Source: Hyphomicrobiales bacterium (GTDB lineage Bacteria; Pseudomonadota; Alphaproteobacteria; Rhizobiales; Ancalomicrobiaceae). Taken from it: DNA of 64,000 nt. The stretch is from contig JAJTBO010000001.1 in the NCBI GenBank assembly GCA_021286855.1, positions 310,001-374,000 on the forward strand, read 5' to 3'. The number at the start of each line of letters is the position of its first letter. Positions within the stretch are counted from its first letter, which is position 1. Below the pieces are notes generated by a model that was not told the DNA's origin, made no database searches, and worked only from the letters and a program-made list of their open reading frames with translations. The position numbers were made by a program, and so were the translations under genes. Shown here piece by piece: positions 18,129-27,400 of the stretch.

Positions 18129-18911
18129 ACCTCGCCCGATGCCCCATCCAACCTCGTTCGAAGCCGCTCGCGCCTTGCGTCCGCCGTGGATCGCCGCGAT
18201 GCCGAACGAGAGGTCGCGCCAGATCACGTCCGTGAAGCCGGCGCTGCGCACCAGTCCGGCGAAACGCGCCTGATCGGGGAATCTCCCGATCGATTCGACC
18301 AGATAGCGATAGGCCTCGATCCGACCGGAGACGGCCGCGCCGAGCGCCGGAATGGCGGTGCGCGACCACAGTCCGTAGAAGGGCGCGAGCCACGGCCGCG
18401 GCGTCGAGAACTCGAGGCACAGGAACCGTCCGCCCGGCTTCAGCACCCGCGCGATCTCGTTCAGCGCCGCGTCCATGCGCGTCACGTTGCGGATGCCGAA
18501 GGCGATGGTGACGAGGTCGAAATGCGCGTCGGGAAACGGCAGCGTCTCCGCCTCCGCCTCGACCCAGTCGATCTCGGCCCCGCCCGGCCGCGACCGCCCG
18601 ACCGCCATCATCTCCACCGACGGATCGGCGACCGTCACCCTCGCTCCGCTCCGTTTCAGGAGAAAGGCGACGTCGCCGGTGCCGCCGGCCAGATCGAGCG
18701 CCGTTTCGCCCGCCCTTGCGTCGGCGAGCGCCGCGAAGCGACGTTTCCACAGGCGGTGGATGCCCAGGCTCATCAGGTCGTTCATCAGGTCGTAGCGCGG
18801 CGCGACGGCGCGGAAGGTGGCGCGGACGCGGTCGCGCCGTTCGTCGGAGCTCACGGCGAGGCGACCGAAGGTGCGGCCGAGCGGATCGTTCGACGGCGTC
18901 TCCCCGTTCAC
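18099..18911 (-). CDS. ubiE: Demethylmenaquinone/ubiquinone methyltransferase UbiE
   Basis: A 270-residue class I methyltransferase with the SAM-binding motif LDLAGGTGDVAF, the UbiE signature RYDLMNDLMSLGIHRLWK near residue 38, and the late motif FGIRNVTRMDAALNEIARVLKPGG. It C-methylates the quinone ring in ubiquinone (or menaquinone) synthesis. The GTG start overlaps the stop of the SCO gene (GTGA). The protein should end near GGRKA, but it runs on for about 23 residues through a duplicated segment and stops inside the antisense of tRNA-Gln. The extension is Gly/Trp-rich and looks like read-through of non-coding DNA rather than a domain. Confidence 0.92.
   Translation of the reverse strand: MNGETPSNDPLGRTFGRLAVSSDERRDRVRATFRAVAPRYDLMNDLMSLGIHRLWKRRFAALADARAGETALDLAGGTGDVAFLLKRSGARVTVADPSVEMMAVGRSRPGGAEIDWVEAEAETLPFPDAHFDLVTIAFGIRNVTRMDAALNEIARVLKPGGRFLCLEFSTPRPWLAPFYGLWSRTAIPALGAAVSGRIEAYRYLVESIGRFPDQARFAGLVRSAGFTDVIWRDLSFGIAAIHGGRKARAASNEVGWGIGRGWMGRQDSNL
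18119..18156. repeat. 22-bp unit, 1.7 tandem copies at the tRNA-Gln 3' end
   Basis: The 16 bases GCCCCATCCAACCTCG occur at 18119-18134, covering the 3' end of tRNA-Gln, and again at 18141-18156, separated by CCCGAT. This is a partial tandem duplication with a 22-bp period. On the other strand it encodes two copies of the tail of UbiE (GWG/GWM). Confidence 0.85.
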
Positions 18912-19465
18912 GAGCGGCTCTCCATGACGGAGACGATCTTTTCGGCCAGCCGCGCGCCGCCGAGATTGTGCGGGAAGCGGCCGGCCGCTTCGCCGGCCGG
19001 ATCGGAGAACAGGATCGTGGCGGTGTGGTCCATCAGATAGGGTCGTCCTTCGCCGACCTCGACCTTGGCGTATTTCACCCGCCAGGCCTTGGCCATGATC
19101 TTCAGCTCGTCGGCGGTCGGGGTCACCCCGACGAGGCTCGGATGGAAGAAGCCGACGTAGTCCTTCATCACGTCCGGCGTGTCGCGGTCGGGGTCGACCG
19201 TGACGAAGATCGGCGAGATCGCCTTGGCCTTCTCGCCCAGCGCGTCGAGCGCGTCGGCGATGGTCTGCAGGCCGAGCGGACAGACGTCCGGACAATGGGT
19301 GTAGCCGAAATAGACCAGTCGCCACCCGCGGAAGTCGTCCGGTCCGACCGGCCGGCCGTCGCTGCGCTGCCCGAACATCGGCAGCGGCGTCGCCCACGCC
19401 CGCGGCGCGGCGAGGAGAACGGGAAGGGCGGCGATCAACGCGAGCGCGTCGCGGCGTCGGGGCAT
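18908..19465 (-). CDS. SCO1/SenC family copper chaperone
   Basis: A 185-residue exported or membrane-anchored thioredoxin-fold protein. The N-terminus is a signal/anchor (RRRDALALIAALPVLLAA). The copper ligands are the CPDVC pair at residues 58-62 and a His in LMDHTA near residue 149. SCO proteins insert copper into the CuA site of cytochrome c oxidase or act in thiol redox in the periplasm. It shares a 4-bp overlap with ubiE, an operon pairing that joins quinone synthesis and oxidase assembly. Confidence 0.92.
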   Translation of the reverse strand: MPRRRDALALIAALPVLLAAPRAWATPLPMFGQRSDGRPVGPDDFRGWRLVYFGYTHCPDVCPLGLQTIADALDALGEKAKAISPIFVTVDPDRDTPDVMKDYVGFFHPSLVGVTPTADELKIMAKAWRVKYAKVEVGEGRPYLMDHTATILFSDPAGEAAGRFPHNLGGARLAEKIVSVMESRS

Positions 19466-19713
19466 GGGAAAACTCCTCTCCGGATCGATCGTACGAGAGC
19501 GCTCTCGATCTCTCTTGTCGAAGCCGACCTTGGACCGGAGAGGGTGGTCCCGCCTTGATCGAAGTCCAGCCGGGATCTGCCCCGCGTCCCGTGCAAACCC
19601 GAAAGTCCTGCGCGCAGGGCATGGCGCATCGCCCCCCGAACGCGCTATGGACGGTGGGGTCGACCGTCTTCGGACGGTCTCGACCTCGTCTCGAGCCCGA
19701 GGAAGCGCCGCCG

Positions 19714-20448
19714 GTGACGTCCCATCCCCTCCATCCCGTGCTTCTCGACGCGGCCGACCTCGCCCGCGTCCGCGAGGCGCCGATGTTCGAGCGCATGAGC
19801 GAGGACGTCGCCGCCGCCGTGCTCGCCGGCGCGGTGCCCAAGCGTTGGGACCGCGGCGCCAACGTGATGCTGCAGGGCGAGAAGGCCGAGGCCTTCTATC
19901 TGATCCTCGAGGGCTGGGTGAAACTCTATCGGCTGTTGCCGGACGGCTCCGAGGCTGTGGTCTCGGTGATGACCGCCGGCGAGAGCTTCGCCGAGGCGGT
20001 GATGTTCATGGGCGGCCGCTTTCCGGTCGCCGCCGACACCGTCACCGAGGCGCGGCTGCTGCGCATCGAGGCGACGACGCTGCGCGCCGCGATGAAGGCC
20101 GACGGCCGCGTCGCCAGCGCGCTGCTCGCCTCGATCGCCCATCACACCGCCACGTTGAGCGAGCAGGTCCACCTGATCAAGGCCCTGGCCGCGCCGCAGC
20201 GCGTCGCCGACTTCCTCGTCGTCAACGCCCGCCGCACCCTCGGCTCGGGCGCGCACGGGCGGATCCAGTTGAAGCTGCCCTATGACAAGGCGCTGATCGC
20301 CCGCCGCCTCGGCATGACGCCGGAGAGCTTCTCCCGGGCGCTGGCGACGCTGCGCGACCGCGGCGTCTCGGTCAGCCGCGACGCGGTCGAGATCGCCTCG
20401 CTCGCCCGTCTCGAACACTTCGCCCGGGAAACCGGCGGCGACCGTTGA
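19714..20448 (+). CDS. Crp/Fnr family transcriptional regulator (first of a tandem pair)
   Basis: A 244-residue regulator with a cyclic-nucleotide-binding-type beta-roll (about residues 25-135, with LILEGWVKLYR), the long dimer helix, and a C-terminal winged HTH (ALIARRLGMTPESFSRALATL). There is no N-terminal Cys cluster, so it is not a classical FNR Fe-S sensor; Dnr-like nitric-oxide/haem sensing is possible but not shown. I chose the GTG at 19714 with AGGAAG upstream; the frame is open 53 codons further up but without similarity. The next gene starts 14 bp downstream and is a paralogue. Confidence 0.88.
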   Translation: MTSHPLHPVLLDAADLARVREAPMFERMSEDVAAAVLAGAVPKRWDRGANVMLQGEKAEAFYLILEGWVKLYRLLPDGSEAVVSVMTAGESFAEAVMFMGGRFPVAADTVTEARLLRIEATTLRAAMKADGRVASALLASIAHHTATLSEQVHLIKALAAPQRVADFLVVNARRTLGSGAHGRIQLKLPYDKALIARRLGMTPESFSRALATLRDRGVSVSRDAVEIASLARLEHFARETGGDR

Positions 20449-20462
20449 GGGGAGGGTCGACC

Positions 20463-21146
20463 ATGGACGCCGCCGATTTCGCCGTCGTTCGCCGCAACAT
20501 GCTGTTCCGCGATCTCGACGAGGCGCTCGCCCGCGACATCGTCGGCGACCGGAGCCCGCGCGCCTACGCCAAGGGGCAGGTGCTCTTCCTGCAGGGCGAT
20601 CGGGTCGACGGCCTGCATCTCGTCGTCTCCGGGTGGGTCAAGCTCTACCGGGCGACCGAGGACGGCGTCGACACCGTGGTGGCGATCCATGGGCCGGGCC
20701 AGAGCTTCGGCGAGGCCGCCGCCCTGCTCGGCGCGCCCGCGCATGCCGGCGCGGAGGCCGCGACCGAGGCGCGCGTCCTCACCATCGACGCCGAACGGGT
20801 CCGCGCCCGCCTCACCGCCGATCCCGACATCGCCTTCCGGATGCTCGCATCCGCCTCGATGCACCTGCGGGTGATGGTGGAGGAGCTGGAACGGCTGAAG
20901 AGCCTGCCGGCGACCCGGCGCATCGCCGGCTTCCTGGTCGAGCTCGCCGGCGACGCCCGCGGCGCGGTCGAACTGGAGTTTCCCTACGAGAAGACCCTGA
21001 TCGCCGGTCGTCTCGGCATGACGCCGGAGAGCTTCTCCCGCGGCCTCGCCAAGCTGCGGGAGCATGGCGTCGGCGTCGAACGCGAAAGGGTCTCGATCGA
21101 TCGGATCGAGACCCTGCGTGCGGTCGCCCGCGGCGATCTGGCGTGA
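20463..21146 (+). CDS. Crp/Fnr family transcriptional regulator (second of a tandem pair)
   Basis: A 227-residue paralogue of the preceding protein with the same beta-roll phrase (LVVSGWVKLYRATEDG) and a nearly identical recognition region (TLIAGRLGMTPESFSRGLAKLREHGV). It has no Cys cluster and no obvious nucleotide-contact motif. The ATG has GGGGAGGG upstream. With a 14-bp gap from its neighbour, the pair is surely one transcript and could form heterodimers or cross-regulate. The DNA-reading helices are so similar that both should bind closely related sites. Confidence 0.9.
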   Translation: MDAADFAVVRRNMLFRDLDEALARDIVGDRSPRAYAKGQVLFLQGDRVDGLHLVVSGWVKLYRATEDGVDTVVAIHGPGQSFGEAAALLGAPAHAGAEAATEARVLTIDAERVRARLTADPDIAFRMLASASMHLRVMVEELERLKSLPATRRIAGFLVELAGDARGAVELEFPYEKTLIAGRLGMTPESFSRGLAKLREHGVGVERERVSIDRIETLRAVARGDLA

Positions 21147-21156
21147 TCGGCCGTCC

Positions 21157-21669
21157 TCAGGCGAGGGCGTCGAGCACCAGCGACGACGTGGTCGAGTTGC
21201 TGGAGCCGGTCGATGAATAGGAGGTCGTCTCCGACTTCGACGACTTCAGGCTCGAGAGGAAGTCGGTGAGCAGCTGCGAGGAGCTGTCGCTCGACGAGCT
21301 CGACGAGGACGAGGCGTCGGCGCCGCCTTCGGGCGGCGGCGGGCCGCCGGCTCCGTCCTTCGGCGCGGCGTTCGAGAACACCTGGCTCAGCTCGTCGGCC
21401 TGATCCGAGGTCAGATTGCCGGCGTCGACCTGCTCCTGGATCAGGCTCGAGATCTTGTCCTGCATCTCCTCGGGCGACAGCGGCGACGAGCTCGACGAGG
21501 AGGCGTCCGATTCCATCGACTTGCTGATCGTGTCGAGGGCGTCGGACAGCGCGCTCTCGTCGGTCGACGAGATCGAGCCGCTCGACACTTCGCTCTCGAG
21601 TTCCTTCTGCAGCCGCTCCTGCATCGACATCGGCTGTGTGTAGCTCTGAGTGGAAGAGATCGTCGTCAT
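21157..21669 (-). CDS. Ser-rich low-complexity protein of unknown function
   Basis: A 170-residue acidic protein without signal peptide or membrane helix. It has poly-Ser tracts around residues 57-62 and 119-131, a Pro/Gly stretch (GGPPPPEGG), and between them a helical segment (SPEEMQDKISSLIQEQVDAGNL at about 65-86, then SDQADELSQVF) that repeats the pattern of an earlier helix (QKELESEVSSGSISSTDESAL). The start has AAGGAAG upstream. It is read divergently from the OmpR-type two-component genes and shares their 186-bp promoter region, so it may be their target. Function unknown. Confidence 0.8.
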   Translation of the reverse strand: MTTISSTQSYTQPMSMQERLQKELESEVSSGSISSTDESALSDALDTISKSMESDASSSSSSPLSPEEMQDKISSLIQEQVDAGNLTSDQADELSQVFSNAAPKDGAGGPPPPEGGADASSSSSSSSDSSSQLLTDFLSSLKSSKSETTSYSSTGSSNSTTSSLVLDALA

Positions 21670-21855
21670 CTTTTCTGCTTCCTTTCTGAGGGGAAATACT
21701 CTAGTTTTACGCTTGAGATCGGTGTGCGCCGCAAAAGTTTACGAGGCGTTTACAGATGATGATTTGCATTTCTGGGCATTTCTCACACCGCATTGGAAAC
21801 AAACGGATACAAAAAAGTCGGATGCGACCTTCGTCGGCTGTGGCATGAGACGGAC
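21670..21855. promoter_or_regulatory. Divergent promoter with two 10-11-bp-period direct repeats
   Basis: The AT-rich gap between the Ser-rich gene and the response-regulator gene holds GTTTAC at 21737-21742 and again at 21748-21753 (11-bp period). It also holds GCATTTCT at 21766-21773 and again at 21776-21783 (10-bp period). Tandem half-sites one helical turn apart are the usual target layout of OmpR/PhoB-family regulators, and the downstream gene encodes one. Confidence 0.5.
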
Positions 21856-22575
21856 ATGTACGTGACGCCGAACATCCTCCTCGTCGAAGACGACCGCGAA
21901 ATCAGCGCGCTTGTGGCGCGCTATCTGAAGGCCAACGACTTCCGGGTCTCGGTCGCCTCGGACGGCCGCGACATGGATCGCCGCCTCGCCGACGGCCATT
22001 TCGATCTGATCGTGCTCGACCTGATGTTGCCGGGCGAGGACGGTCTGTCGATCTGCCGACGCCTGCGCAAGGCGAGCCGCATACCGATCGTCATGTTGAC
22101 CGCCAAGAGCGACGAACTCGACCGCATCGTCGGCCTCGAGCTCGGCGCCGACGACTATCTCGCCAAGCCCTTCAATCCACGCGAACTGCTGGCGCGCATC
22201 CGCGCCGTGCTGCGGCGATGCGAGGCCGAGGGCGGCGAGGCGCCGCCGGCCAAGGTGCATCGGTTCGCCGGCCATCGGCTCGACGTCCTCGCCCGGCGGC
22301 TGGAGAACGCCGAAGGCGCGGAAGTGGCCCTGACCGGAGCCGAATACGACCTGCTGCTGGTGCTGGTCGAGCGTCCCGGCCGCGTGCTGTCCCGCGATCG
22401 CCTGCTCGATCTGACCCAGGGTCGGTCCGCCGGTCCGTTCGAACGTTCGATCGACATCCTGATCAGCCGCATCCGTCGCAAGATCGAGGTCGATCCACAC
22501 CACCCCGAGGTCATCAAGACGGTGCGATCCGGCGGCTACATGTTCGCCACCGAGGTCGAGAGCGCCGATGCCTAG
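21856..22575 (+). CDS. OmpR-family response regulator
   Basis: A 239-residue two-domain regulator. The receiver domain (1-120) has the acidic pair ED (11-12), phospho-acceptor Asp55 in LDLMLPG, the Thr of MLTAKS and Lys of AKPFNPRE. The OmpR-type winged HTH follows (LTGAEYDLLLVLVERPG, then a recognition helix in RSIDILISRIRRKIE). The ATG at 21856 is chosen because the receiver begins directly after it; the upstream frame has no similarity. The histidine kinase gene starts 8 bp before its stop, so the pair is translationally coupled. Confidence 0.93.
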   Translation: MYVTPNILLVEDDREISALVARYLKANDFRVSVASDGRDMDRRLADGHFDLIVLDLMLPGEDGLSICRRLRKASRIPIVMLTAKSDELDRIVGLELGADDYLAKPFNPRELLARIRAVLRRCEAEGGEAPPAKVHRFAGHRLDVLARRLENAEGAEVALTGAEYDLLLVLVERPGRVLSRDRLLDLTQGRSAGPFERSIDILISRIRRKIEVDPHHPEVIKTVRSGGYMFATEVESADA

Positions 22576-23890
22576 GCTCGCCGCCTTCGCGCCGCGCCGC
22601 ATCGCCATGCAGTTGGCGTTGGTGGCCGGCGCGTCTGCGATCCTGATCCAGGTGATCGTCGCGGCGTCCTTCTTCCTGCTGCGCCCGACCGAAGGCGAGC
22701 ATTTCGTCCACGTCGACGCGCTCGTCCGTCTGCTCGCCGATCTGCCCGCCGGCGAGATCCGGCGCGCTCGTTTCGAAGAGATCCGCCACGCCTTCCCGGA
22801 GCTGCCGCTGACGCTCCGCGACGCGCCGCCGAAGGACGCCGTACCGGTCGCCGGCGGCCACCCCTTCGGTCCCTTCATCGACCTCGTCGAACAGAAGGTC
22901 GAGGAGGTCCGCTCGATCCCGACCGGCGACCGCAGCAAGGGGCCGCAGTTCGTCTTCGGCCTGAGCGGCGGCGAGTGGCTGCAGTTGGGAACGCTGTTTC
23001 CCGGTGGCGGCGCTCCGCCGCCGCCCTATGCGCTCCCGCTCGTCGCGGCCATCACCTTCGCCGGCGTCTCCTCGCTGCTGTTGGCGCTGTGGGCCGCCCA
23101 TGCGCTCGTCCGGCCGCTGCGGTCTCTCGCCGCCGCGGCGCGCGAGTTCGACATCGAAGCGGATCTTCGCCCGCTGCCCGACGCCGGGCCGGAGGAGGTG
23201 CGGGTCGCCTCCCGCGCCTTCGACGGCATGCGACGGCGCATCCGCGATCTGGTCGAGGACCGCACGCGCATGCTCGCCGCGATGGGCCACGACCTGCGCA
23301 CCCCGATCACCCGTCTCCGGCTGCGCAGCGAGTTCGTCGCCGACGACGCGCTCAGGACCGAGTTTCTCCGCGATCTCGGCATGATGAACGACATGGTCGA
23401 AGGCGCGCTCTCCTATCTCCGCGAGGGTCGAGATTCGGAGAAGGTTGTGCTCACTGATCTGGCGGCGCTGGTCGGCACGATCTGCGACGGAGCGGTCGAT
23501 TGCGGCGGCGACGTCGTCTACGAGGGCCCGAACCATCTCGCCCGTCGCGTCCGCCCGCAGGCCCTGACGCGCGCGCTCACCAACGTCGTCGACAACGCCA
23601 TGAAATACGGGAACGTGGTCCGCGTCCGGTTGACGCCGATCGAGGCCGGCGTGGCGATCGAGGTCGAAGACGACGGCCCGGGCATCGCGGCGTCCGATCG
23701 CGAACGCATGCTGCGCCCCTTCGAGCGCGGCGACACCTCGCGCAATCTCGACGACGCGCCCGGATTCGGATTGGGACTGGCGATCGCCCATACGGTGGTC
23801 GAAGGCCACGGCGGCCGGATGGAGCTCGGCGTGGCGTCGCTGGGCGGCTTGCGCGTGCGCATCGAACTCGTCGACGCGCCGCGCGTCTGA
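22568..23890 (+). CDS. EnvZ-like sensor histidine kinase
   Basis: A 440-residue membrane kinase. One transmembrane helix lies at about residues 15-37 and a second at about 156-178, enclosing a periplasmic sensor of about 115 residues. HAMP follows (VRPLRSLAAAAREF), then the dimerisation domain with phospho-acceptor His241 in GHDLRTPITRLRLR, and an ATPase domain with N box (NVVDNAMKYG), G1 (DDGPGI) and G2 (GFGLGLAIA). The layout matches the EnvZ/RisS group, which senses osmotic or envelope conditions. The real stimulus is unknown. It partners the response regulator encoded just upstream. Confidence 0.93.
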   Translation: MPRLAAFAPRRIAMQLALVAGASAILIQVIVAASFFLLRPTEGEHFVHVDALVRLLADLPAGEIRRARFEEIRHAFPELPLTLRDAPPKDAVPVAGGHPFGPFIDLVEQKVEEVRSIPTGDRSKGPQFVFGLSGGEWLQLGTLFPGGGAPPPPYALPLVAAITFAGVSSLLLALWAAHALVRPLRSLAAAAREFDIEADLRPLPDAGPEEVRVASRAFDGMRRRIRDLVEDRTRMLAAMGHDLRTPITRLRLRSEFVADDALRTEFLRDLGMMNDMVEGALSYLREGRDSEKVVLTDLAALVGTICDGAVDCGGDVVYEGPNHLARRVRPQALTRALTNVVDNAMKYGNVVRVRLTPIEAGVAIEVEDDGPGIAASDRERMLRPFERGDTSRNLDDAPGFGLGLAIAHTVVEGHGGRMELGVASLGGLRVRIELVDAPRV

Positions 23891-23894
23891 AGCC

Positions 23895-24194
23895 TCAGGC
23901 GCGTCGAGCGCGCGAGATCTCGGGGCGGGCGTCGCGCGCCTCGACCTCTTCGTAGGCGGGCTCTTCGGTCAACCGCATCGCGCCGATCACCAGCGCGACG
24001 AAATAGCCGACCTGGAGGGCGACGATCGAGACCGTCGTCATCAGCACGCCGCGTCCGACCGCGACGAGGCCGCCGAAGCTGCCCGCCACGCCGACGACCA
24101 TCGCCGCCAGACAGAGCCAGACCAGCATGCGGACATTGAAGCGCAGGCCGACGACGAGGCCGCCGAGCACCGACAGGCAGACCAGGAGCGACAC
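23895..24194 (-). CDS. Small membrane protein, unknown function
   Basis: A 99-residue protein with three hydrophobic helices (about residues 3-20, 22-45 and 48-72) and a charged C-terminal tail (EEVEARDARPEISRARRA). I took the GTG at 24194 because AAGGAG lies eight bases before it; starts up to 30 bases upstream are possible. It resembles small hypothetical membrane proteins near exopolysaccharide genes in alphaproteobacteria, a weak impression only. It lies tail-to-tail, 4 bp from the sensor kinase gene. Confidence 0.65.
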   Translation of the reverse strand: MSLLVCLSVLGGLVVGLRFNVRMLVWLCLAAMVVGVAGSFGGLVAVGRGVLMTTVSIVALQVGYFVALVIGAMRLTEEPAYEEVEARDARPEISRARRA

Positions 24195-24426
24195 GAATTC
24201 ATCTCCTTGCATCATGGACTCCAATGCTCGGATGCTTTGATTAAAGAAGGGTTGACGGGGACGAAGTGTCGCCCGCTCGTCTTGGAGAATTCCAGTCGAG
24301 ACGACCCCGTCTCGTTGCGGTCACAGTGCCCGAGCGGCGCTAAGGAACTCTTACTGCGTTGCGGAACGATGCGTCCGGGCGTCGCGAGAGTGAACGAATG
24401 CGTCCGTGCGCCGAACCAATTCTCGT

Positions 24427-24462
24427 AAAAAAAAGACGAGGAGGACCGCGGTCCCCCTCGTC
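24427..24462 (-). terminator. Rho-independent terminator of pyc
   Basis: A stem of GACGAGG..GGACC / GGTCC..CCTCGTC (24435-24462) with one A/C mismatch is followed, on the minus strand, by eight T residues. It starts 22 bp after the pyruvate carboxylase stop. Confidence 0.88.
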
Positions 24463-24483
24463 GTGTTTCGAAACCCTCGGCGA

Positions 24484-27400
24484 TCATGCGTAGGTGACGA
24501 GCAGATCCTTGGCGTCGATCGGCGAGCCGGCCGAGACCAGAACTTCGCCGATCGTGCCGTCGCGCTCGGCGTGCAGCGCCGTCTCCATCTTCATCGCCTC
24601 GATCGAGAGCAGCACGTCGCCGGCCTTGACGCTCTGCCCGGCCCTGACCGCCACGGTCGAAACCACGCCCGGCATCGGCGCGCCGACATGGGCGTCGTTG
24701 CCCTCCTCGGCCTTGCGGCGGGCGACGATCTTGGCGGACGCGGCGCGGTTCGGCACCTTGACGATGCGCGGCTGGCCGTTCAGCTCGAAGAACACCTTGA
24801 CCCGACCCTCCTCGTCGGTCTCGCCGATCGCCTGGGCCAGGATCACCAGCGTCTTGCCCTTCTCGATCTCGACCATCACCTCGTCGCCCGGTTGCAGGCC
24901 GTAGAAATAGGCCGGCGTCGGCAGCGCCGAGGTCGGCCCGTAGAGGTCCTGCATCCGGGCGAAGTCGGCGTAGACCTTGGGGTACATGACGAAGGAGGCG
25001 AGATCGGTGTCGGAGATCTCGGCGGCCTCACGGCCGGTCTTCTTCGCCGCGTCGGCGCGAACCTCCTCGAGATCGGCCGGCGCCATCAAGGAGCCGGGCC
25101 GCGCCGTATAGGCCGCGCCGCCCTTCAGGATCTTCGCCTGCAGCGCCTTCGGCCAACCGCCCGGCGGCTGGCCGAGGTCGCCGCGGAAGAGCTGCACGAC
25201 CGAATCCGGGAAGGCGACGTCCTTGGCCGGATCGGCCACCTCGGCCGCCGTCACGCCGGACGCCACCATGGCGAGCGCCATGTCGCCGACCACCTTGGAG
25301 GTCGGCGTCACCTTGACGATGTCGCCGAACAGGCGGTTGACGTCGGCATAGGCCTGGGCGACGTCGTGCCACTTGGCCTCGAGGCCGAGCGCGCGCGCCT
25401 GTTCCTTGAGGTTGGTGAACTGCCCGCCCGGCATCTCGTGCAGATAGACCTCCGAGGCGCCGGACCTCAGATCGCTCTCGAAGGCGCGATACTGGGTGCG
25501 GACCGCCTCCCAATAGAACGACAGCTTGCGGATCGTCGCCGGATCGAGGCCGCTGTCCCGCTCCGTGCCCTTCAGCGCCGCGACGATCGAGCCGAGGCAG
25601 GGCTGCGAGGTCAGGCCGGAGAAGGCGTCCACAGCCGCGTCGACCGCATCCACCCCGGCCTCGACCGCCGCCAGCACGCTCGCCGCCGAGACGCCGGAAG
25701 TGTCGTGGGTGTGGAAGTGGATCGGGATCTGGATCTCCTCGCGCAACGCCTTGAACAGGACCTTCGCCGCCGGGGCCTTGAGAAGTCCGGCCATGTCCTT
25801 GACGCCGAGCACGTGCGCGCCGGCCTTCTCCATCTCCTTGGCCAGATCGACGTAGTACTTCAGCGAGTATTTCGCCCGATCCGGATCGAGAATGTCGCCG
25901 GTGTAGCAGACGGCCGCTTCGGCGACCTTGTTCTCGCTCGCGACCGCGTCGATCGCCGGACGGATGTTCTCCATCCAGTTGAGCGCGTCGAAGATGCGGA
26001 AGACGTCGACGCCGCCCTTAGCCGCCTCGCGGACGAAGAACTTCACGACGTTGTCGGGATAGTTGGCGTAGCCGACGCCGTTCGCGCCCCGGAGCAGCAT
26101 CTGCAGGAGGATGTTCGGTGCCTTCTCGCGGATCGCCGCCAGCCGCTCCCAAGGATCCTCGGTCAGGAAGCGCATGGCGACGTCGAAGGTCGCGCCGCCC
26201 CAGCATTCGAGCGAGAAGAGTTCCGGCAGCCCGCGGGCGTAGGCCTCCGCCACCTGCACGATGTCGAAGGACCTCATCCGGGTGGCGAGCAGCGACTGGT
26301 GGCCGTCGCGCATGGTGGTGTCGGTGACGAGGATCCGCGTCTCGCCGAGCATCCAGTCCGCCAATCCCTTCGGACCGCGCGCGTCGAGGATCTGCTTGGT
26401 GCCGGGTACGATCGGCCGGTCGAAGACGGGGACGTGCGGCTTCGGCGCGTCCTTCGGCGGTGTGGCGCGGCCGCGCACCTCCGGGTGGCCGTTGACGGTG
26501 ACGTCGGCGATGAAGGTGAGGAGCTTGGTCGCCCGGTCCTGCCGCTTCTGGCCGCGGAAGAGCTCCGGCGTCTCGTCGATGAAGCGGGTCGTATAGGTGC
26601 AGTCGCGGAACGCGGGGTGCGTGACGACGTTCTCGACGAAGGCGAGGTTGGTGGCGACGCCGCGGATGCGGAACTCGCGCAGCGCCCGGTCCATTCGGGC
26701 GATCGCCTCCTGCGGCGTCGGCGCCCAGGCGGTGATCTTCTCCAGCATCGGATCGTAGAACCGGGTGATCACCGCGCCGGAATAGGCGGTGCCGCCGTCG
26801 AGCCGGATGCCGAAGCCCATCGCGCCGCGATAGGCGGTGATCCGGCCGTAGTCGGGGACGAAGTTGTTCTCCGGATCCTCGGTGGTGATCCGGCACTGCA
26901 GCGCATGGCCGTTGAGGCGAATGTTCGCCTGCGCCGGCACGCCGGAGGCCGGCGAGCCGATCTCCTCGCCCTCGATCAGATGGATCTGCGCCTTGACGAT
27001 GTCGATGCCCGTGACCTGTTCGGTGACCGTGTGCTCGACCTGGATGCGCGGATTGACCTCGATGAAGTAGAATTTGCCGGTCTCGGCGTCCATCAGGAAC
27101 TCGACCGTGCCGGCGGCGACGTAGTCCGTCGCTTCGGCGATCCGAACCGCGTAGCCGCAGAGCTCGGCCCGCTGCGTCTCGTCGAGATAGGGGGCGGGCG
27201 CGCGTTCCACCACCTTCTGATGCCGGCGCTGCACCGAGCAGTCGCGCTCGAAGAGATGGACGACGTTGCCGTGGCTGTCGCCGAGGATCTGCACCTCGAC
27301 GTGGCGGGCCCGCTCGACCAGTTTCTCGAGATAGACCTCGTCCTTGCCGAAGGCGGCCTTGGCCTCGCGCTTCGCCGCGACGACGTCGCGCATCAGCTGC

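Noticed and set aside
17831-18151. A 106-codon frame over the two tRNA genes
   Set aside because: It is the well-known false protein from antisense tRNA (phrases like GDRIRTCEW and LPYHLATP).
18119-18156. An integration (att) site of a mobile element at tRNA-Gln
   Set aside because: The repeat is immediate and short, with no integrase or foreign DNA between copies; slippage duplication is simpler.
24195-24483. A possible small gene between the small membrane gene and pyc
   Set aside because: Short frames on both strands lack a ribosome site and similarity; the space holds the pyc terminator and probably promoter DNA.
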